DNA of 64,000 bases from Variovorax sp. V213 (GCF_041154455.1 NZ_AP028664.1:4279001-4343000); one strand, 5' to 3'. Counted from the first letter of the stretch, positions 33,983-42,428 are shown. Translations and numbers: made by a program. The notes: generated from the letters alone by a model not told the origin.

Positions 33983-35731
33983 TCAGAAACTCTCGTCGAC
34001 GCCTTGCGTCATCACCAGGGGTTTGACGGCGAGATCGGGCGGAACGTTCATCATGCGCAGGGTCTGCTGCACCACTTCGCTGAATACCGGCGCGGCGGCC
34101 ACGCCGCCGAAATACTGGCCATCGCTCGGCTCGTCGATCATCACGGCCACGATGATCCGCGGCTTCTCGATCGGCGCCATGCCGGTGAACCAGGCCCGGT
34201 ACTTGTTGCTCGCGTAGCCCTTGCCGACCTGCTTGTGCGCCGTGCCCGACTTGCCACCCACCGAGTAGCCGATGGTCTGCGCGCGCGTGCCGGTGCCGCC
34301 CGGTCCGGCGGCCATCTGCAACATCTTGCGGACCGCCAGCGCATTCGACGGCGAGAACACCCGCACGCCGGCGGGCGGCTCCGAGTTCTTGAGGATGGTG
34401 ACGGGAATGATGGCGCCGTCGTGCGCAAACGCGGTGTACGAATGTGCCATTTGAAACAGCGACGCCGACAGGCCGTAGCCGTAGGCCATGGTGGCCTGCT
34501 CCACCGGCTTCCAGGTCTTCCAGGGGCGCAGCCGGCCGCTCACGGCGCCGGGGAACTGGATCTGCGGCTTCTGGCCGTAGCCGAGCGCGGTGTAGGTGTC
34601 CCACATCTCGTGCGGAGACATCTTCTGCGCGATCTTGAGCGCGCCCACGTTGCTCGACTTCTGGATCACGCCCTCGACCGTCAGCGTGCCGTAGTTGTGG
34701 GTGTCGCTGATGGTGAAGCCGCCGATCTGGTAGCGGCCCGGGCCGGTCTCGATCAGGGTCGAGGGCTTCACGCGGCCGGCCTCCAGCGCCATGCCGACGG
34801 TGATCGGCTTCATGGTGGAGCCAGGCTCGAAGGTGTCGGTGAGCGCGCGGTTGCGCAGCTGTTCGCCGGTGAGGTTCTGGCGCCTGTCGGGCACGTAGCT
34901 CGGGTAGTTCGCCAGCGCCAGCACTTCGCCGGTGACTGCGTCGAGCACCACCACGCTGCCGGCCTTGGCCTTGCGCGCGGTCACGGCGTCGCGCAGCTTC
35001 TGGTAGGCGAAGAACTGCACCTTGCTGTCGACGCTGAGCTGGATGTCCTTGCCGTCGACCGGCGGCACCTGCTCGCCCACGCCCTCGACCACGCGGCCCA
35101 GGCGGTCCTTGATGACGCGGCGCGACCCGGCCTTGCCGGCCAGGTCCTTGTTGAAGGACAGCTCGATGCCTTCCTGCCCGTTGTCCTCGACGTTGGTGAA
35201 GCCCACCACGTGCGCCGCGGCCTCGCCCTCGGGATACTGGCGCTTGTATTCCTTGCGCTGGTAGATGCCCTTGAGGTTGAGCGCGGCAATCTGCTTGGCA
35301 ATGGGCTCGTCGACCTGGCGCTTGATCCAGACGAAGGTCTTGTCCTCGTCCTCGAGCTTCTTGTCGAAGTCCTTCTGCGGCATCTCGAGCAGCCTGGCCA
35401 CCTGCTTGAGCTTGGCGCGCACTTCAGGATCGTCGCGTTCGACGTCTTCCGGAATAGCCCAGATGCTCGGTGCCACCACGCTCGATGCCAGGATGAGCCC
35501 GTTGCGGTCGAGGATGCGTCCGCGGTTGGCCGGCAGCTCGAGCGTGCGTGCAAAGCGCACCTCGCCCTGTCGCTGGAAGAAGCTGTTGTTGAAGACCTGC
35601 ACGTACGCGGCCCGGCCCGCCAGTACGACGAAGCCGAAGGCAATGCCGGCGACGATGAACTTGCTGCGCCAGACCGGCGTCTTGCTCGCAAGCAAGGGGC
35701 TGGTGGTGTAGCGGACGCTGCGGCGGCTCAT
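33983..35731 (-). CDS. ftsI: Septal peptidoglycan transpeptidase FtsI (PBP3)
   Basis: Class B penicillin-binding protein that cross-links septal peptidoglycan with FtsW. The 582 residues start with a short cytoplasmic tail and one membrane anchor (about 25-43), followed by the pedestal domain and the transpeptidase domain. Active-site motifs are in order: SxxK in EPGSTMKPI near residue 300, SxN in KSSNVGAL, and KSG in GGKSGTAHK. It overlaps the ftsL stop by four bases and is followed by murE after two. Confidence 0.97.
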   Translation of the reverse strand: MSRRSVRYTTSPLLASKTPVWRSKFIVAGIAFGFVVLAGRAAYVQVFNNSFFQRQGEVRFARTLELPANRGRILDRNGLILASSVVAPSIWAIPEDVERDDPEVRAKLKQVARLLEMPQKDFDKKLEDEDKTFVWIKRQVDEPIAKQIAALNLKGIYQRKEYKRQYPEGEAAAHVVGFTNVEDNGQEGIELSFNKDLAGKAGSRRVIKDRLGRVVEGVGEQVPPVDGKDIQLSVDSKVQFFAYQKLRDAVTARKAKAGSVVVLDAVTGEVLALANYPSYVPDRRQNLTGEQLRNRALTDTFEPGSTMKPITVGMALEAGRVKPSTLIETGPGRYQIGGFTISDTHNYGTLTVEGVIQKSSNVGALKIAQKMSPHEMWDTYTALGYGQKPQIQFPGAVSGRLRPWKTWKPVEQATMAYGYGLSASLFQMAHSYTAFAHDGAIIPVTILKNSEPPAGVRVFSPSNALAVRKMLQMAAGPGGTGTRAQTIGYSVGGKSGTAHKQVGKGYASNKYRAWFTGMAPIEKPRIIVAVMIDEPSDGQYFGGVAAAPVFSEVVQQTLRMMNVPPDLAVKPLVMTQGVDESF

Positions 35732-36075
35732 CGCTGGGCCCTCGCGGCCGGCTTGGTCGCCGGGCCCGCCGGCGGAGCGGGCGGAGGCGCCACCACGGCC
35801 GGGATCACCGAGCCGTCGGGCCGCACGTACTGCGTGATGGCCGGCGTGGTGGTGCGCATCTGCAGCTGCTCCTTGGCGAGCTTTTCCACCCGCAGCGGCG
35901 TAGCCTGGGCGCGCTTCTCCACCTGCAGCCGGTCGCGGTCGAGCTCGAGCCGGCGCGCCTCCTGCTGCGTGCGGTCGAGCTCGGTATAGAGCTGGCGCGA
36001 CAGGTATTGCGTGTGCACGAGGTAGAGCGCGGAGGCGATCACCGCGAGCATCAGGAGCAGGTTGAGGCGGGCCAT
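35728..36075 (-). CDS. ftsL: Cell division protein FtsL
   Basis: Small bitopic divisome protein that works with FtsB and FtsQ to activate FtsWI. The 115 residues comprise one N-terminal membrane helix (about 3-20) and a periplasmic coiled coil (about 25-70, rich in Glu, Arg, Leu and Gln). The C-terminal tail is rich in Pro and Ala (APPPAPPAGPATKP) and is longer than in E. coli. Sequence identity in this family is low; the call rests on the helix-plus-coiled-coil architecture and the fixed place between rsmH and ftsI. Confidence 0.92.
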   Translation of the reverse strand: MARLNLLLMLAVIASALYLVHTQYLSRQLYTELDRTQQEARRLELDRDRLQVEKRAQATPLRVEKLAKEQLQMRTTTPAITQYVRPDGSVIPAVVAPPPAPPAGPATKPAARAQR

Positions 36076-36076
36076 G

Positions 36077-37000
36077 TCAAACAGCTTCTGTGCGCTCTGC
36101 CACACGAAGAATGGCACTGCGCGAGCGCGGGTTGCCGCTCACCTCTTCGGCCGAAGGCTTGATGCGCTCGAGCGCGCGCAGCTTCATCACCTTCGGGGCG
36201 GCGAACGGCGCGCGGCGGTCGTACACCTCCTTCGAATGCTTGGCGATGAACTGCTTCACGATGCGGTCTTCCAGCGAGTGGAAGCTGATCACCGCCAGCC
36301 TGCCGCCGGGCTGCAGCACGGAAAGGCTCGCCTCTAGCGCCTGTTGCAGCTCTTCAAGCTCGGCGTTGATGAAAATCCGAAAAGCCTGAAATGTGCGCGT
36401 TGCAGGGTTCTGGCCCTGCTCGCGGGTTTTGACCGTGCCAGCCACGAGCTCGGCCAGTTCGGTGGTGGTTGAAATTGCGCCCCGTTCTTGTCTGCGAGCA
36501 ACAATCGCCTTTGCAATCTGAACAGCAAACCGTTCTTCGCCATAGTCACGGATCACCTCTGCAATCTGCTGAAGTTCGGCTGTTGCCAGCCATTCGGCCA
36601 CGCTCTCGCCGCGCGTGGTGTCCATGCGCATGTCGAGCGGGCCGTCGAAACGAAAACTGAAACCGCGCACCGGGTTGTCGATTTGCGGCGAACTCACGCC
36701 CAGATCCATCAGCACACCCGCCACGCTGGCATCGGGCAATTCGCCCAGCGAACGGAATCCCTGGTGCCGGATGGAAAAACGCGCATCCGAGATGCGCGCT
36801 GCTTCGGCCACCGCTTCCGCATCCTTGTCGAATGCGATCAGCCTGCCTTCCGGTGCCAGCCGCGCGAGAATCGCGCGCGCATGCCCTCCGCGACCGAAGG
36901 TCGCATCCACGTAGGTGCCCGTGGCCGCCGTGCTGCCTGAAAGAAGGGCTTCCACCGCTTCGTTCAGCAACACGGTGGTATGAATCCATGGAGTGTTCAC
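36077..37000 (-). CDS. rsmH: 16S rRNA (cytosine-1402-N4)-methyltransferase RsmH
   Basis: SAM-dependent enzyme (formerly MraW) that methylates C1402 of 16S rRNA. The 307 residues begin at a GTG (36998-37000) with HTTVLLNEAVEAL, and have the SAM motif VDATFGRGGHARAIL, then DLGVSSPQID, RGFSFRFDGPLDMRMD, and FHSLEDRIVKQF near the C terminus. The GTG start fits the family N terminus; the frame upstream is a shadow of mraZ. The stretch around 36360-36590 is poorer in GC than the rest of the gene although the protein stays family-like. The stop is one base from ftsL. Confidence 0.96.
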   Translation of the reverse strand: MNTPWIHTTVLLNEAVEALLSGSTAATGTYVDATFGRGGHARAILARLAPEGRLIAFDKDAEAVAEAARISDARFSIRHQGFRSLGELPDASVAGVLMDLGVSSPQIDNPVRGFSFRFDGPLDMRMDTTRGESVAEWLATAELQQIAEVIRDYGEERFAVQIAKAIVARRQERGAISTTTELAELVAGTVKTREQGQNPATRTFQAFRIFINAELEELQQALEASLSVLQPGGRLAVISFHSLEDRIVKQFIAKHSKEVYDRRAPFAAPKVMKLRALERIKPSAEEVSGNPRSRSAILRVAERTEAV

Positions 37001-37008
37001 ACGAATCC

Positions 37009-37437
37009 TCAGAACGCGAAGTCCTGAAACACATCGGGCATATCGCCCTGGGTGGCCTCGGCCTCCTTGGCTTCGTAGGTGGCCTTGTCCCAGAGCTCGA
37101 AGTGATTGCCCATGCCCAGCAACAACGTCTCGCGCGTGATGCCCGTGGCCGCACGCAATTCGGGCGAAACGAGGATGCGGCCGGTGCCGTCCATCTCGAC
37201 GTCCATTGCGTTGCCGAGGAACACGCGCTTCCACCACTGTGCCGACATTGGGAGCGCGGCGATGCGCTCGCGGAATTTCTCCCACTCGGGACGCGGGAAC
37301 ACCATGAGGCAGCCGTGCGGATGCTTGGTGATCGTGAGCTGGCCGTTCGCCGTCGCGCTCAGGACGTCACGATGCCGGGTCGGCACGGAGAGCCGCCCCT
37401 TGGCATCCAGACTGAGCGATGAAGCGCCTTGAAACAC
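37009..37437 (-). CDS. mraZ: Transcriptional regulator MraZ
   Basis: First gene of the dcw cluster. The 142 residues hold two SpoVT/AbrB-like halves, each with the DxxxR motif: LDAKGRL near residue 12 and MDGTGRI near 87. MraZ is known to repress its own operon by binding short direct repeats spaced ten base pairs apart in the promoter; four such repeats are visible just upstream (37490-37525). The GTG at 37437 gives the family N terminus (VFQGASSLSLDAKG), with AGGGG a few bases before it; the ATG 22 codons upstream adds sequence unlike MraZ. rsmH follows eight bases after. Confidence 0.93.
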   Translation of the reverse strand: MFQGASSLSLDAKGRLSVPTRHRDVLSATANGQLTITKHPHGCLMVFPRPEWEKFRERIAALPMSAQWWKRVFLGNAMDVEMDGTGRILVSPELRAATGITRETLLLGMGNHFELWDKATYEAKEAEATQGDMPDVFQDFAF

Positions 37438-37489
37438 GACCAGAACCCCTGTGTTGGGAGCGCCGCAGCACCCGAAAGAGGCACCACCC

Positions 37490-37525
37490 GCACTTTTTCC
37501 CACTTAACTGCACTTTTTTGCACTG
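37490..37525 (-). promoter_or_regulatory. MraZ operator: four 10-bp direct repeats
   Basis: On the plus strand CACT occurs at 37491, 37501, 37511 and 37521, each preceded by G or C, so the minus strand reads AGTGC, AGTGC, AGTGG, AGTGC with an exact 10-bp period. E. coli MraZ binds TGGG repeats with the same ten-base spacing in front of mraZ. The array lies 53-88 bases upstream of the mraZ start and touches the -10 box, a position suited to repression. Confidence 0.75.
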
Positions 37526-37549
37526 TAGCAGGAAACACTTCAGGCGCAA
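37522..37549 (-). promoter_or_regulatory. Candidate dcw (mra) promoter
   Basis: On the minus strand TTGCGC (37544-37549) and TACAGT (37522-37527) are separated by 16 bases. TACAGT overlaps the first MraZ-type repeat, and transcription would start within the repeat array. This is the only sensible promoter I see in the 268 bases between hslU and mraZ. Confidence 0.5.
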
Positions 37550-37674
37550 CTGGCCGTTGGTGGTATTTTTTGTAATGGAATCAACGACTTAGCGCCGATT
37601 TCCAAACCTGGAAACCGGTGAATTTCGTTGAGAATTAAGCACTTAGCTCACGCAGTGAATGTGATGCGTGAAGC

Positions 37675-37696
37675 GCGGCCCCGTTACAGGGGCCGC
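37675..37696 (-). terminator. Hairpin downstream of hslU
   Basis: GCGGCCCC (37675-37682) pairs with GGGGCCGC (37689-37696) around a six-base loop, starting nine bases after the hslU stop. No T-run follows, so it may be a weak or factor-dependent terminator, or an RNA-stabilising stem, that separates hslVU from the dcw promoter region. Confidence 0.4.
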
Positions 37697-37705
37697 AAAG
37701 CGGCT

Positions 37706-39034
37706 TCAGAGGATGAAGCGCGAAAGGTCTTCGTCGTGACTTAGTGCCGCAAGGCGCTCGTCGACGTAGGCGGCATCGATGCGGATGGTCTGTCCTTCGA
37801 TGCGCGCTGCGTCGAAGCTTACCTCATCGAGCAGACGCTCCATCACGGTGGACAAGCGGCGGGCGCCGATGTTCTCGGTGCGCTCGTTCACCTCGAAGGC
37901 AATGGCCGCGAGGCGGTTGACGCCTTCGGGCGTGAATTCGAGCGTCACGCCTTCGGTCGCGAGCAGCGCCTGGTACTGCTTCACGAGCGACGCGCGGGTC
38001 TGCGTGAGGATGCTTTCGAAGTCCGACGCCGAGAGCGACTGCAGCTCCACGCGGATCGGAAAGCGCCCCTGCATCTCGGGAATCAGGTCGCTCGGCTTGC
38101 TGAGGTGGAACGCGCCGCTCGCGATGAACAGTATGTGGTCGGTGCGCACCACGCCGTACTTGGTGCTCACGGCCGTGCCCTCGACCAGCGGCAGCAGGTC
38201 ACGCTGCACGCCCTGGCGCGACACGTCGGAGCCCTGGGCTTCGCTGCGCGTGGCAACCTTGTCGATCTCGTCGATGAAGACGATGCCGTTCTGCTCGGCA
38301 TTGGTGATGGCCTGGGTGCGGATCTCGTCCTCGTTGACCAGCTTGGCGGCTTCCTCGTCGATCAGGAGGCGCATGGCCTCGGCGATCTTGAGCTTGCGCG
38401 TCTTGCGCTTGCCGCCGCCGAGTTGGCCGAACATGCCGCGCAGCTGCTCGGTCATTTCCTCCATGCCCGCCGGGCCCATGATCTCGAGCGGGGCACGGGT
38501 TTCGGCCAGGTCGAGCTCGATCTCCTTGTCGTCGAGCTGATGCTCCCGCAGCTTCTTGCGAAAGGCCTGCCGGGTGGGGTTGGGGCCATCGAGCGCCGGC
38601 GTGGTGCCGTCGGCGCCGCGCGCGGGCGGCAGCAGCACGTCGAGGATGCGGTCTTCGGCGGCGTCCTCGGCACGGGCGCGCACCTTGGCGCTTTCGGCTT
38701 CGCGCGTCTGCTTGACGGCAATCTCGGCCAGGTCGCGAATGATCGAGTCGACGTCCTTGCCGACATAGCCCACCTCTGTGAACTTGGTCGCCTCGACCTT
38801 GATGAACGGCGCATCCGCCAGGCGTGCCAGGCGGCGCGCGATCTCGGTCTTGCCCACGCCCGTGGGGCCGATCATGAGGATGTTCTTGGGCGTGATCTCG
38901 GCGCGAAGCTTTTCCTCGACCTGCTGGCGGCGCCAGCGGTTGCGCAGCGCAATGGCCACGGCGCGCTTGGCGGCGGGCTGGCCGACGATGTGGTTGTCGA
39001 GCTCGGAGACGATTTCCTGGGGGGTCATGGACAT
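37706..39034 (-). CDS. hslU: ATP-dependent protease ATPase subunit HslU
   Basis: AAA+ unfoldase that feeds substrates to HslV. The 442 residues have the Walker A loop GPTGVGKT (56-63), the pore loop GYVGKDV, the I-domain (about 110-230), Walker B with IVFIDEIDK, and a C-terminal tail ending DLSRFIL that would insert between HslV subunits. It starts two bases after hslV, the usual operon order, under likely heat-shock control. Confidence 0.97.
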   Translation of the reverse strand: MSMTPQEIVSELDNHIVGQPAAKRAVAIALRNRWRRQQVEEKLRAEITPKNILMIGPTGVGKTEIARRLARLADAPFIKVEATKFTEVGYVGKDVDSIIRDLAEIAVKQTREAESAKVRARAEDAAEDRILDVLLPPARGADGTTPALDGPNPTRQAFRKKLREHQLDDKEIELDLAETRAPLEIMGPAGMEEMTEQLRGMFGQLGGGKRKTRKLKIAEAMRLLIDEEAAKLVNEDEIRTQAITNAEQNGIVFIDEIDKVATRSEAQGSDVSRQGVQRDLLPLVEGTAVSTKYGVVRTDHILFIASGAFHLSKPSDLIPEMQGRFPIRVELQSLSASDFESILTQTRASLVKQYQALLATEGVTLEFTPEGVNRLAAIAFEVNERTENIGARRLSTVMERLLDEVSFDAARIEGQTIRIDAAYVDERLAALSHDEDLSRFIL

Positions 39035-39036
39035 GG

Positions 39037-39582
39037 TCAGAGCGCTTCCACCGTGTGGTTCATGTTCGTGTAAATGCAGATTTCGCCGGCTATCGCGAGC
39101 GATTTGCGCACAATCTGCTCCGCCGTGAGGTCGGTATTGTCGATCAGCGCCTTGGCCGCGGACTGCGCGTAGGCGCCCCCCGAGCCGATGGCGATCACGC
39201 CGTCTTCGGGTTCCAGCACGTCGCCGTTACCGGTGATGATGAGCGAGGTGGTGGCATCGGCCACGGCCAGCATGGCCTCGAGCTTGCGCAGCACCCGGTC
39301 GGTGCGCCAGTCTTTCGTGAGCTCGACGGCGGCGCGGGTCAGGTGCCCCTGGTGCTTTTCGAGCTTGGCCTCGAAGCGCTCGAAGAGCGTGAAGGCGTCG
39401 GCCGTGGCGCCGGCAAAGCCAGCCAGCACCTTGCCGTGATAGAGCCGCCGCACCTTGCGCGCCGTGCCCTTGATGACGATATTGCCGAGAGTGACCTGCC
39501 CGTCCCCGCCAATGGCGACCTGATCGCCTTGGGGGGTCTTGCGGCGCACGCTCACGATGGTGGTGCCGTGAAACTGTTCCAT
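39037..39582 (-). CDS. hslV: ATP-dependent protease peptidase subunit HslV
   Basis: Proteasome-like threonine protease, a dodecamer capped by HslU. About 181 residues. The catalytic Thr lies in HGTTIVSVRR after a six-residue stretch MEQFHG, which must be removed to expose the N-terminal Thr. GGDGQVTLGN, GFAGATADAFTLFERFE and IAIGSGGAYA follow. The start is not certain: Met at 39582 fits the family, and another Met three codons upstream (39591) is possible. A longer open frame upstream is a shadow of the STAS-like gene. Confidence 0.95.
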   Translation of the reverse strand: MEQFHGTTIVSVRRKTPQGDQVAIGGDGQVTLGNIVIKGTARKVRRLYHGKVLAGFAGATADAFTLFERFEAKLEKHQGHLTRAAVELTKDWRTDRVLRKLEAMLAVADATTSLIITGNGDVLEPEDGVIAIGSGGAYAQSAAKALIDNTDLTAEQIVRKSLAIAGEICIYTNMNHTVEAL

Positions 39583-39641
39583 CGAAGCCATCTGGGGATG
39601 GCCGGGGCCAATGCAACCCCGCGATTTGCTCTGAATTGCGC

Positions 39642-41342
39642 CTAGTTCTTCCGGACCGCCACGGTCGCGTGGTCGGCAATGCCGACAATGTCGAACAGCG
39701 CCGCAATCAGCCGGTGCGCGTCGACGAACTGGACGCGGTCGCCCTGGGCGTCCCGCGCCCGCACCCAGCTCAGCAGCGTGCCGGCGGCGGCTAGGTCCAT
39801 GCGCAGCAGCGCGGCACACGAGATGACAGGCGCCGTCGTGTTGCGCAGGTCGGTGTCGAGCCGCTGCAGGCTCGAATGCGTTTCACCGCGCAGGTCGCCG
39901 GCCAGCGCCGCAAAGCCGCTGTCGGTGGACGGAAAGCTCTCCGATTCGCCGTTGACCGACAACAGCGACCACACGGAGCCGGAGCCCGAGCGGCTTCCCT
40001 CAGGAGCGGCCAGCAAGGCGCATTCCCCCTTCGGGTCTGCCCAGGCGGGCGGCGAGACTTCGTAGGTGATGCAGTAGTTGAGCGCCACCAGCTCGAAATC
40101 GTCGGGCATGTTCATCATGCGCAACGCCGCCAGGTGCAGCTGCCACCAGACGTCTTCGGTGCTGCGCTCGCTATTGGGCGTGGCCTCGGCCAGCACGGCC
40201 TGCAGCTTGGCGGCGCCCATGAAACGCAGTTGGACCGGTGAATCGGCCCAGTGCGCGAACAGCACGCGCAGCGGCGCAGCGGCATCGCGCTCGATGGCGG
40301 CCAGCGCACGCCAGTCGAGCGTCCAGACCGAACCGGCCTTCGAGAGCGCCCGCGTGAGATTCACCAGCCCGTCGCGCGCCAGGCGCGGCGGGCTGGTCCA
40401 GTCGGCGCCGACCGGCGCCAATTCAGCGAATTCGCTTGCGGCCACCGCCTTCACGTTGCGCGCCAGTTCGTCGAGCGGCACCCAGTCGGGGCCCATGCGC
40501 TTCATGCGTTGCGCATAGCGCATGCGGGCGGCGGCAAAGCGGGTGGCGTCGCCGGTGGCGCGATACAGGTCGAACAAGGCGTGCCAGCGCGCGTCGTCGC
40601 GCTCGGTGGTGGCGTGGTCGCTTTCATCCCCGGCTGCCACGCTCTCCGAAGCCAGCGCCTGCAGAAGAATGGCCTCGGCGCCGGCATCGTCGCCGTGCGA
40701 GAAGCGGATCACCGCCTCTTCGAGTGCGCCGTCTCGCGCCAGCCGCGCCGAAAGCAGCGACGGACCGGTGACCACGGTGCTGGCAGGCACGGCAGGGGCG
40801 GGAGCCGAAGCAGGTGCCGCAGCGGCAGCGGGCACAGGCGTGGATGCTGGCGCAGGCGCGGCACGGCCCGAGGGCGCCCCGAGCAAGCTGGCCAGCTCGG
40901 CCGCATTCACCGGCGGCGGCAGGGTTTCGGCGCCAGCGTCCGGAGGCGCATTGGTCAGCACCTCGCCGTTGGGGCCACGGCCCTTCCACCACTGCTGCGA
41001 CATCTGCTCTTCGATCTCGTCGATCTTCTTGAGCGTGAGTGCGCGGCCCTCCGATTTTTCGGTGGTGGTGTTCAGGTTGAAGGAAGACGGCGTGACCGTT
41101 CCTTCGAAGGCGTGGGCGGCCGCTTCACGCTGCCGCAGCTTGCGCAGCATGTCGAACTCGCGCCGGCGAACGAAATCGTTGCGCTGGCGCCGCTCGATCA
41201 TCTCCTTGAGCATTTCCCGGCTGTAGGCCTGGTCAGGCAGCGTGGAATCGGCGGTCGTATTCAGCTCCGACCAATCCTTGAGCGGATTGCGGACGAACTT
41301 TGCCACCTTGGAAAACAGGCGGCCCGACTCTTCCTTTGGCAT
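39642..41342 (-). CDS. Uncharacterised protein with C-terminal STAS-like domain
   Basis: A 566-residue cytoplasmic protein. The N-terminal 110 residues are highly charged, with Arg-rich helices around RRQRNDFVRRREFDML. Then comes an Ala/Pro linker (about 145-185), a largely helical middle with a DLYRATGD stretch, and a C-terminal segment (roughly 465-566) that resembles a STAS domain: ISCAALLRMDLAAAGTLLSWV, then VQFVDAHRLIAALFDIVGI. STAS domains serve in anti-sigma antagonists and lipid-asymmetry proteins. I do not recognise the whole protein. The ATG at 41342 is preferred over a TTG two codons before it. It sits between dksA (42 bases upstream) and hslV. Confidence 0.65.
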   Translation of the reverse strand: MPKEESGRLFSKVAKFVRNPLKDWSELNTTADSTLPDQAYSREMLKEMIERRQRNDFVRRREFDMLRKLRQREAAAHAFEGTVTPSSFNLNTTTEKSEGRALTLKKIDEIEEQMSQQWWKGRGPNGEVLTNAPPDAGAETLPPPVNAAELASLLGAPSGRAAPAPASTPVPAAAAAPASAPAPAVPASTVVTGPSLLSARLARDGALEEAVIRFSHGDDAGAEAILLQALASESVAAGDESDHATTERDDARWHALFDLYRATGDATRFAAARMRYAQRMKRMGPDWVPLDELARNVKAVAASEFAELAPVGADWTSPPRLARDGLVNLTRALSKAGSVWTLDWRALAAIERDAAAPLRVLFAHWADSPVQLRFMGAAKLQAVLAEATPNSERSTEDVWWQLHLAALRMMNMPDDFELVALNYCITYEVSPPAWADPKGECALLAAPEGSRSGSGSVWSLLSVNGESESFPSTDSGFAALAGDLRGETHSSLQRLDTDLRNTTAPVISCAALLRMDLAAAGTLLSWVRARDAQGDRVQFVDAHRLIAALFDIVGIADHATVAVRKN

Positions 41343-41390
41343 CGACAAAAACTTCGAGGCGATCAGGTTCTCTCTTCTTGTGTTGCCGGC

Positions 41391-42428
41391 TCAGTCCCCG
41401 AACATCTTCTGCTTGAGTTCGCGGCGCTGCTGCGCTTCGAGCGACAGCGTGGCGGTGGGTCGAGCCAGCAGGCGGCCGACACCGATGGGCTCGCCGGTTT
41501 CGTCGCAGTAGCCGTAGTCGCCGGCGTCGATGCGCTGGATCGACTGCTCGATCTTCTTCAGCAGCTTGCGCTCACGGTCGCGCGTGCGCAGTTCGAGCGC
41601 GTGCTCTTCCTCGATGGTGGCGCGGTCGGCCGGATCGGGCACCACCACGGTGTCTTCACGCAGGTGCTCGGTGGTTTCACCGGCGTTCTCGAGGATGCCG
41701 CGCTTGAGCTCGACCAGCTTCAGGCGGAAGAACGCCATCTGCTTTTCGTTCATGTACTCGGTGTCGGGCATCGCGATGACTTCGGCGTCGGTCAACTCTT
41801 CAACCGACTTGGTTTTCCAGTTGTTGGCGAGCTTCGGGTCTTTTTTCACCGCCACGGGGGGCGGCGGCACCAACGCATTGGAAGGCGCCTGCGAGAACGA
41901 AGACTTGGCAGCGGTGGAAGCCACCGATTGCGGCATGGAAGGCACGGTCAGCTGCGACAGCCGGGACACGCGGCCACCTCGCGCGGGCGCGGGTGCAGCG
42001 GTCTGAGCGGGCATCGAAGGTGTCGCCGTGGCGGAAGAAGAGGCGGCAGCCGTTTTTTTCATTGGGATCGGAGGGGCAGAAGGGACGGCAGCAGTGCGGC
42101 CGACGGTTTTGGATGGCGGTAGACCCGCAACTGCAGTTTTGGTTGCACTCTTGGCCGGGGCGGATGCCACCGGCGTCGCAACGGACTTTGCAGGCTTGAC
42201 GGGCTTTGCAACGGTCGCGGCCTTGGCCGATGGCGTTGCTGGCTTCTTTGGAGCGCTTTTTTCTTTCGTGGCCGGAGCTTTTGCAGCGGAAGAGGTTTTT
42301 TTCGCCGCGGGTACAGCCGGCTTTGCAGCCACCGCTTTCTTAGCGGCGGGCTTGGTTGCTGGCGTGGCCTTGGCGGCGGGTTTCTTCACGGTGACTGGCT
42401 CCTTGAACGAACTGGAACGCGCTTTCAC
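41391..42428 (-). CDS. dksA: RNA polymerase-binding factor DksA with long basic N-terminal extension
   Basis: DksA binds the RNA polymerase secondary channel and, with ppGpp, adjusts rRNA and amino acid promoters. The C-terminal core (about residues 215-345) has the coiled-coil tip DPADRATIEEE with the key Asp and Ala, and the GDYGYCDETGEPIG / RPTATLSLEA finger region. Only the first of four zinc-ligand cysteines remains (Cys about 308; the others are Thr, Ser and Ala), so no zinc finger can form. The first 200 residues are Lys/Ala/Pro/Thr repeats such as KKPAAKATPATKPAAKK, like histone H1 tails. The start is a GTG (42426-42428) with GGGAGGAG seven bases before it. An open frame continues upstream but lacks support. 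Confidence 0.9.
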   Translation of the reverse strand: MKARSSSFKEPVTVKKPAAKATPATKPAAKKAVAAKPAVPAAKKTSSAAKAPATKEKSAPKKPATPSAKAATVAKPVKPAKSVATPVASAPAKSATKTAVAGLPPSKTVGRTAAVPSAPPIPMKKTAAASSSATATPSMPAQTAAPAPARGGRVSRLSQLTVPSMPQSVASTAAKSSFSQAPSNALVPPPPVAVKKDPKLANNWKTKSVEELTDAEVIAMPDTEYMNEKQMAFFRLKLVELKRGILENAGETTEHLREDTVVVPDPADRATIEEEHALELRTRDRERKLLKKIEQSIQRIDAGDYGYCDETGEPIGVGRLLARPTATLSLEAQQRRELKQKMFGD

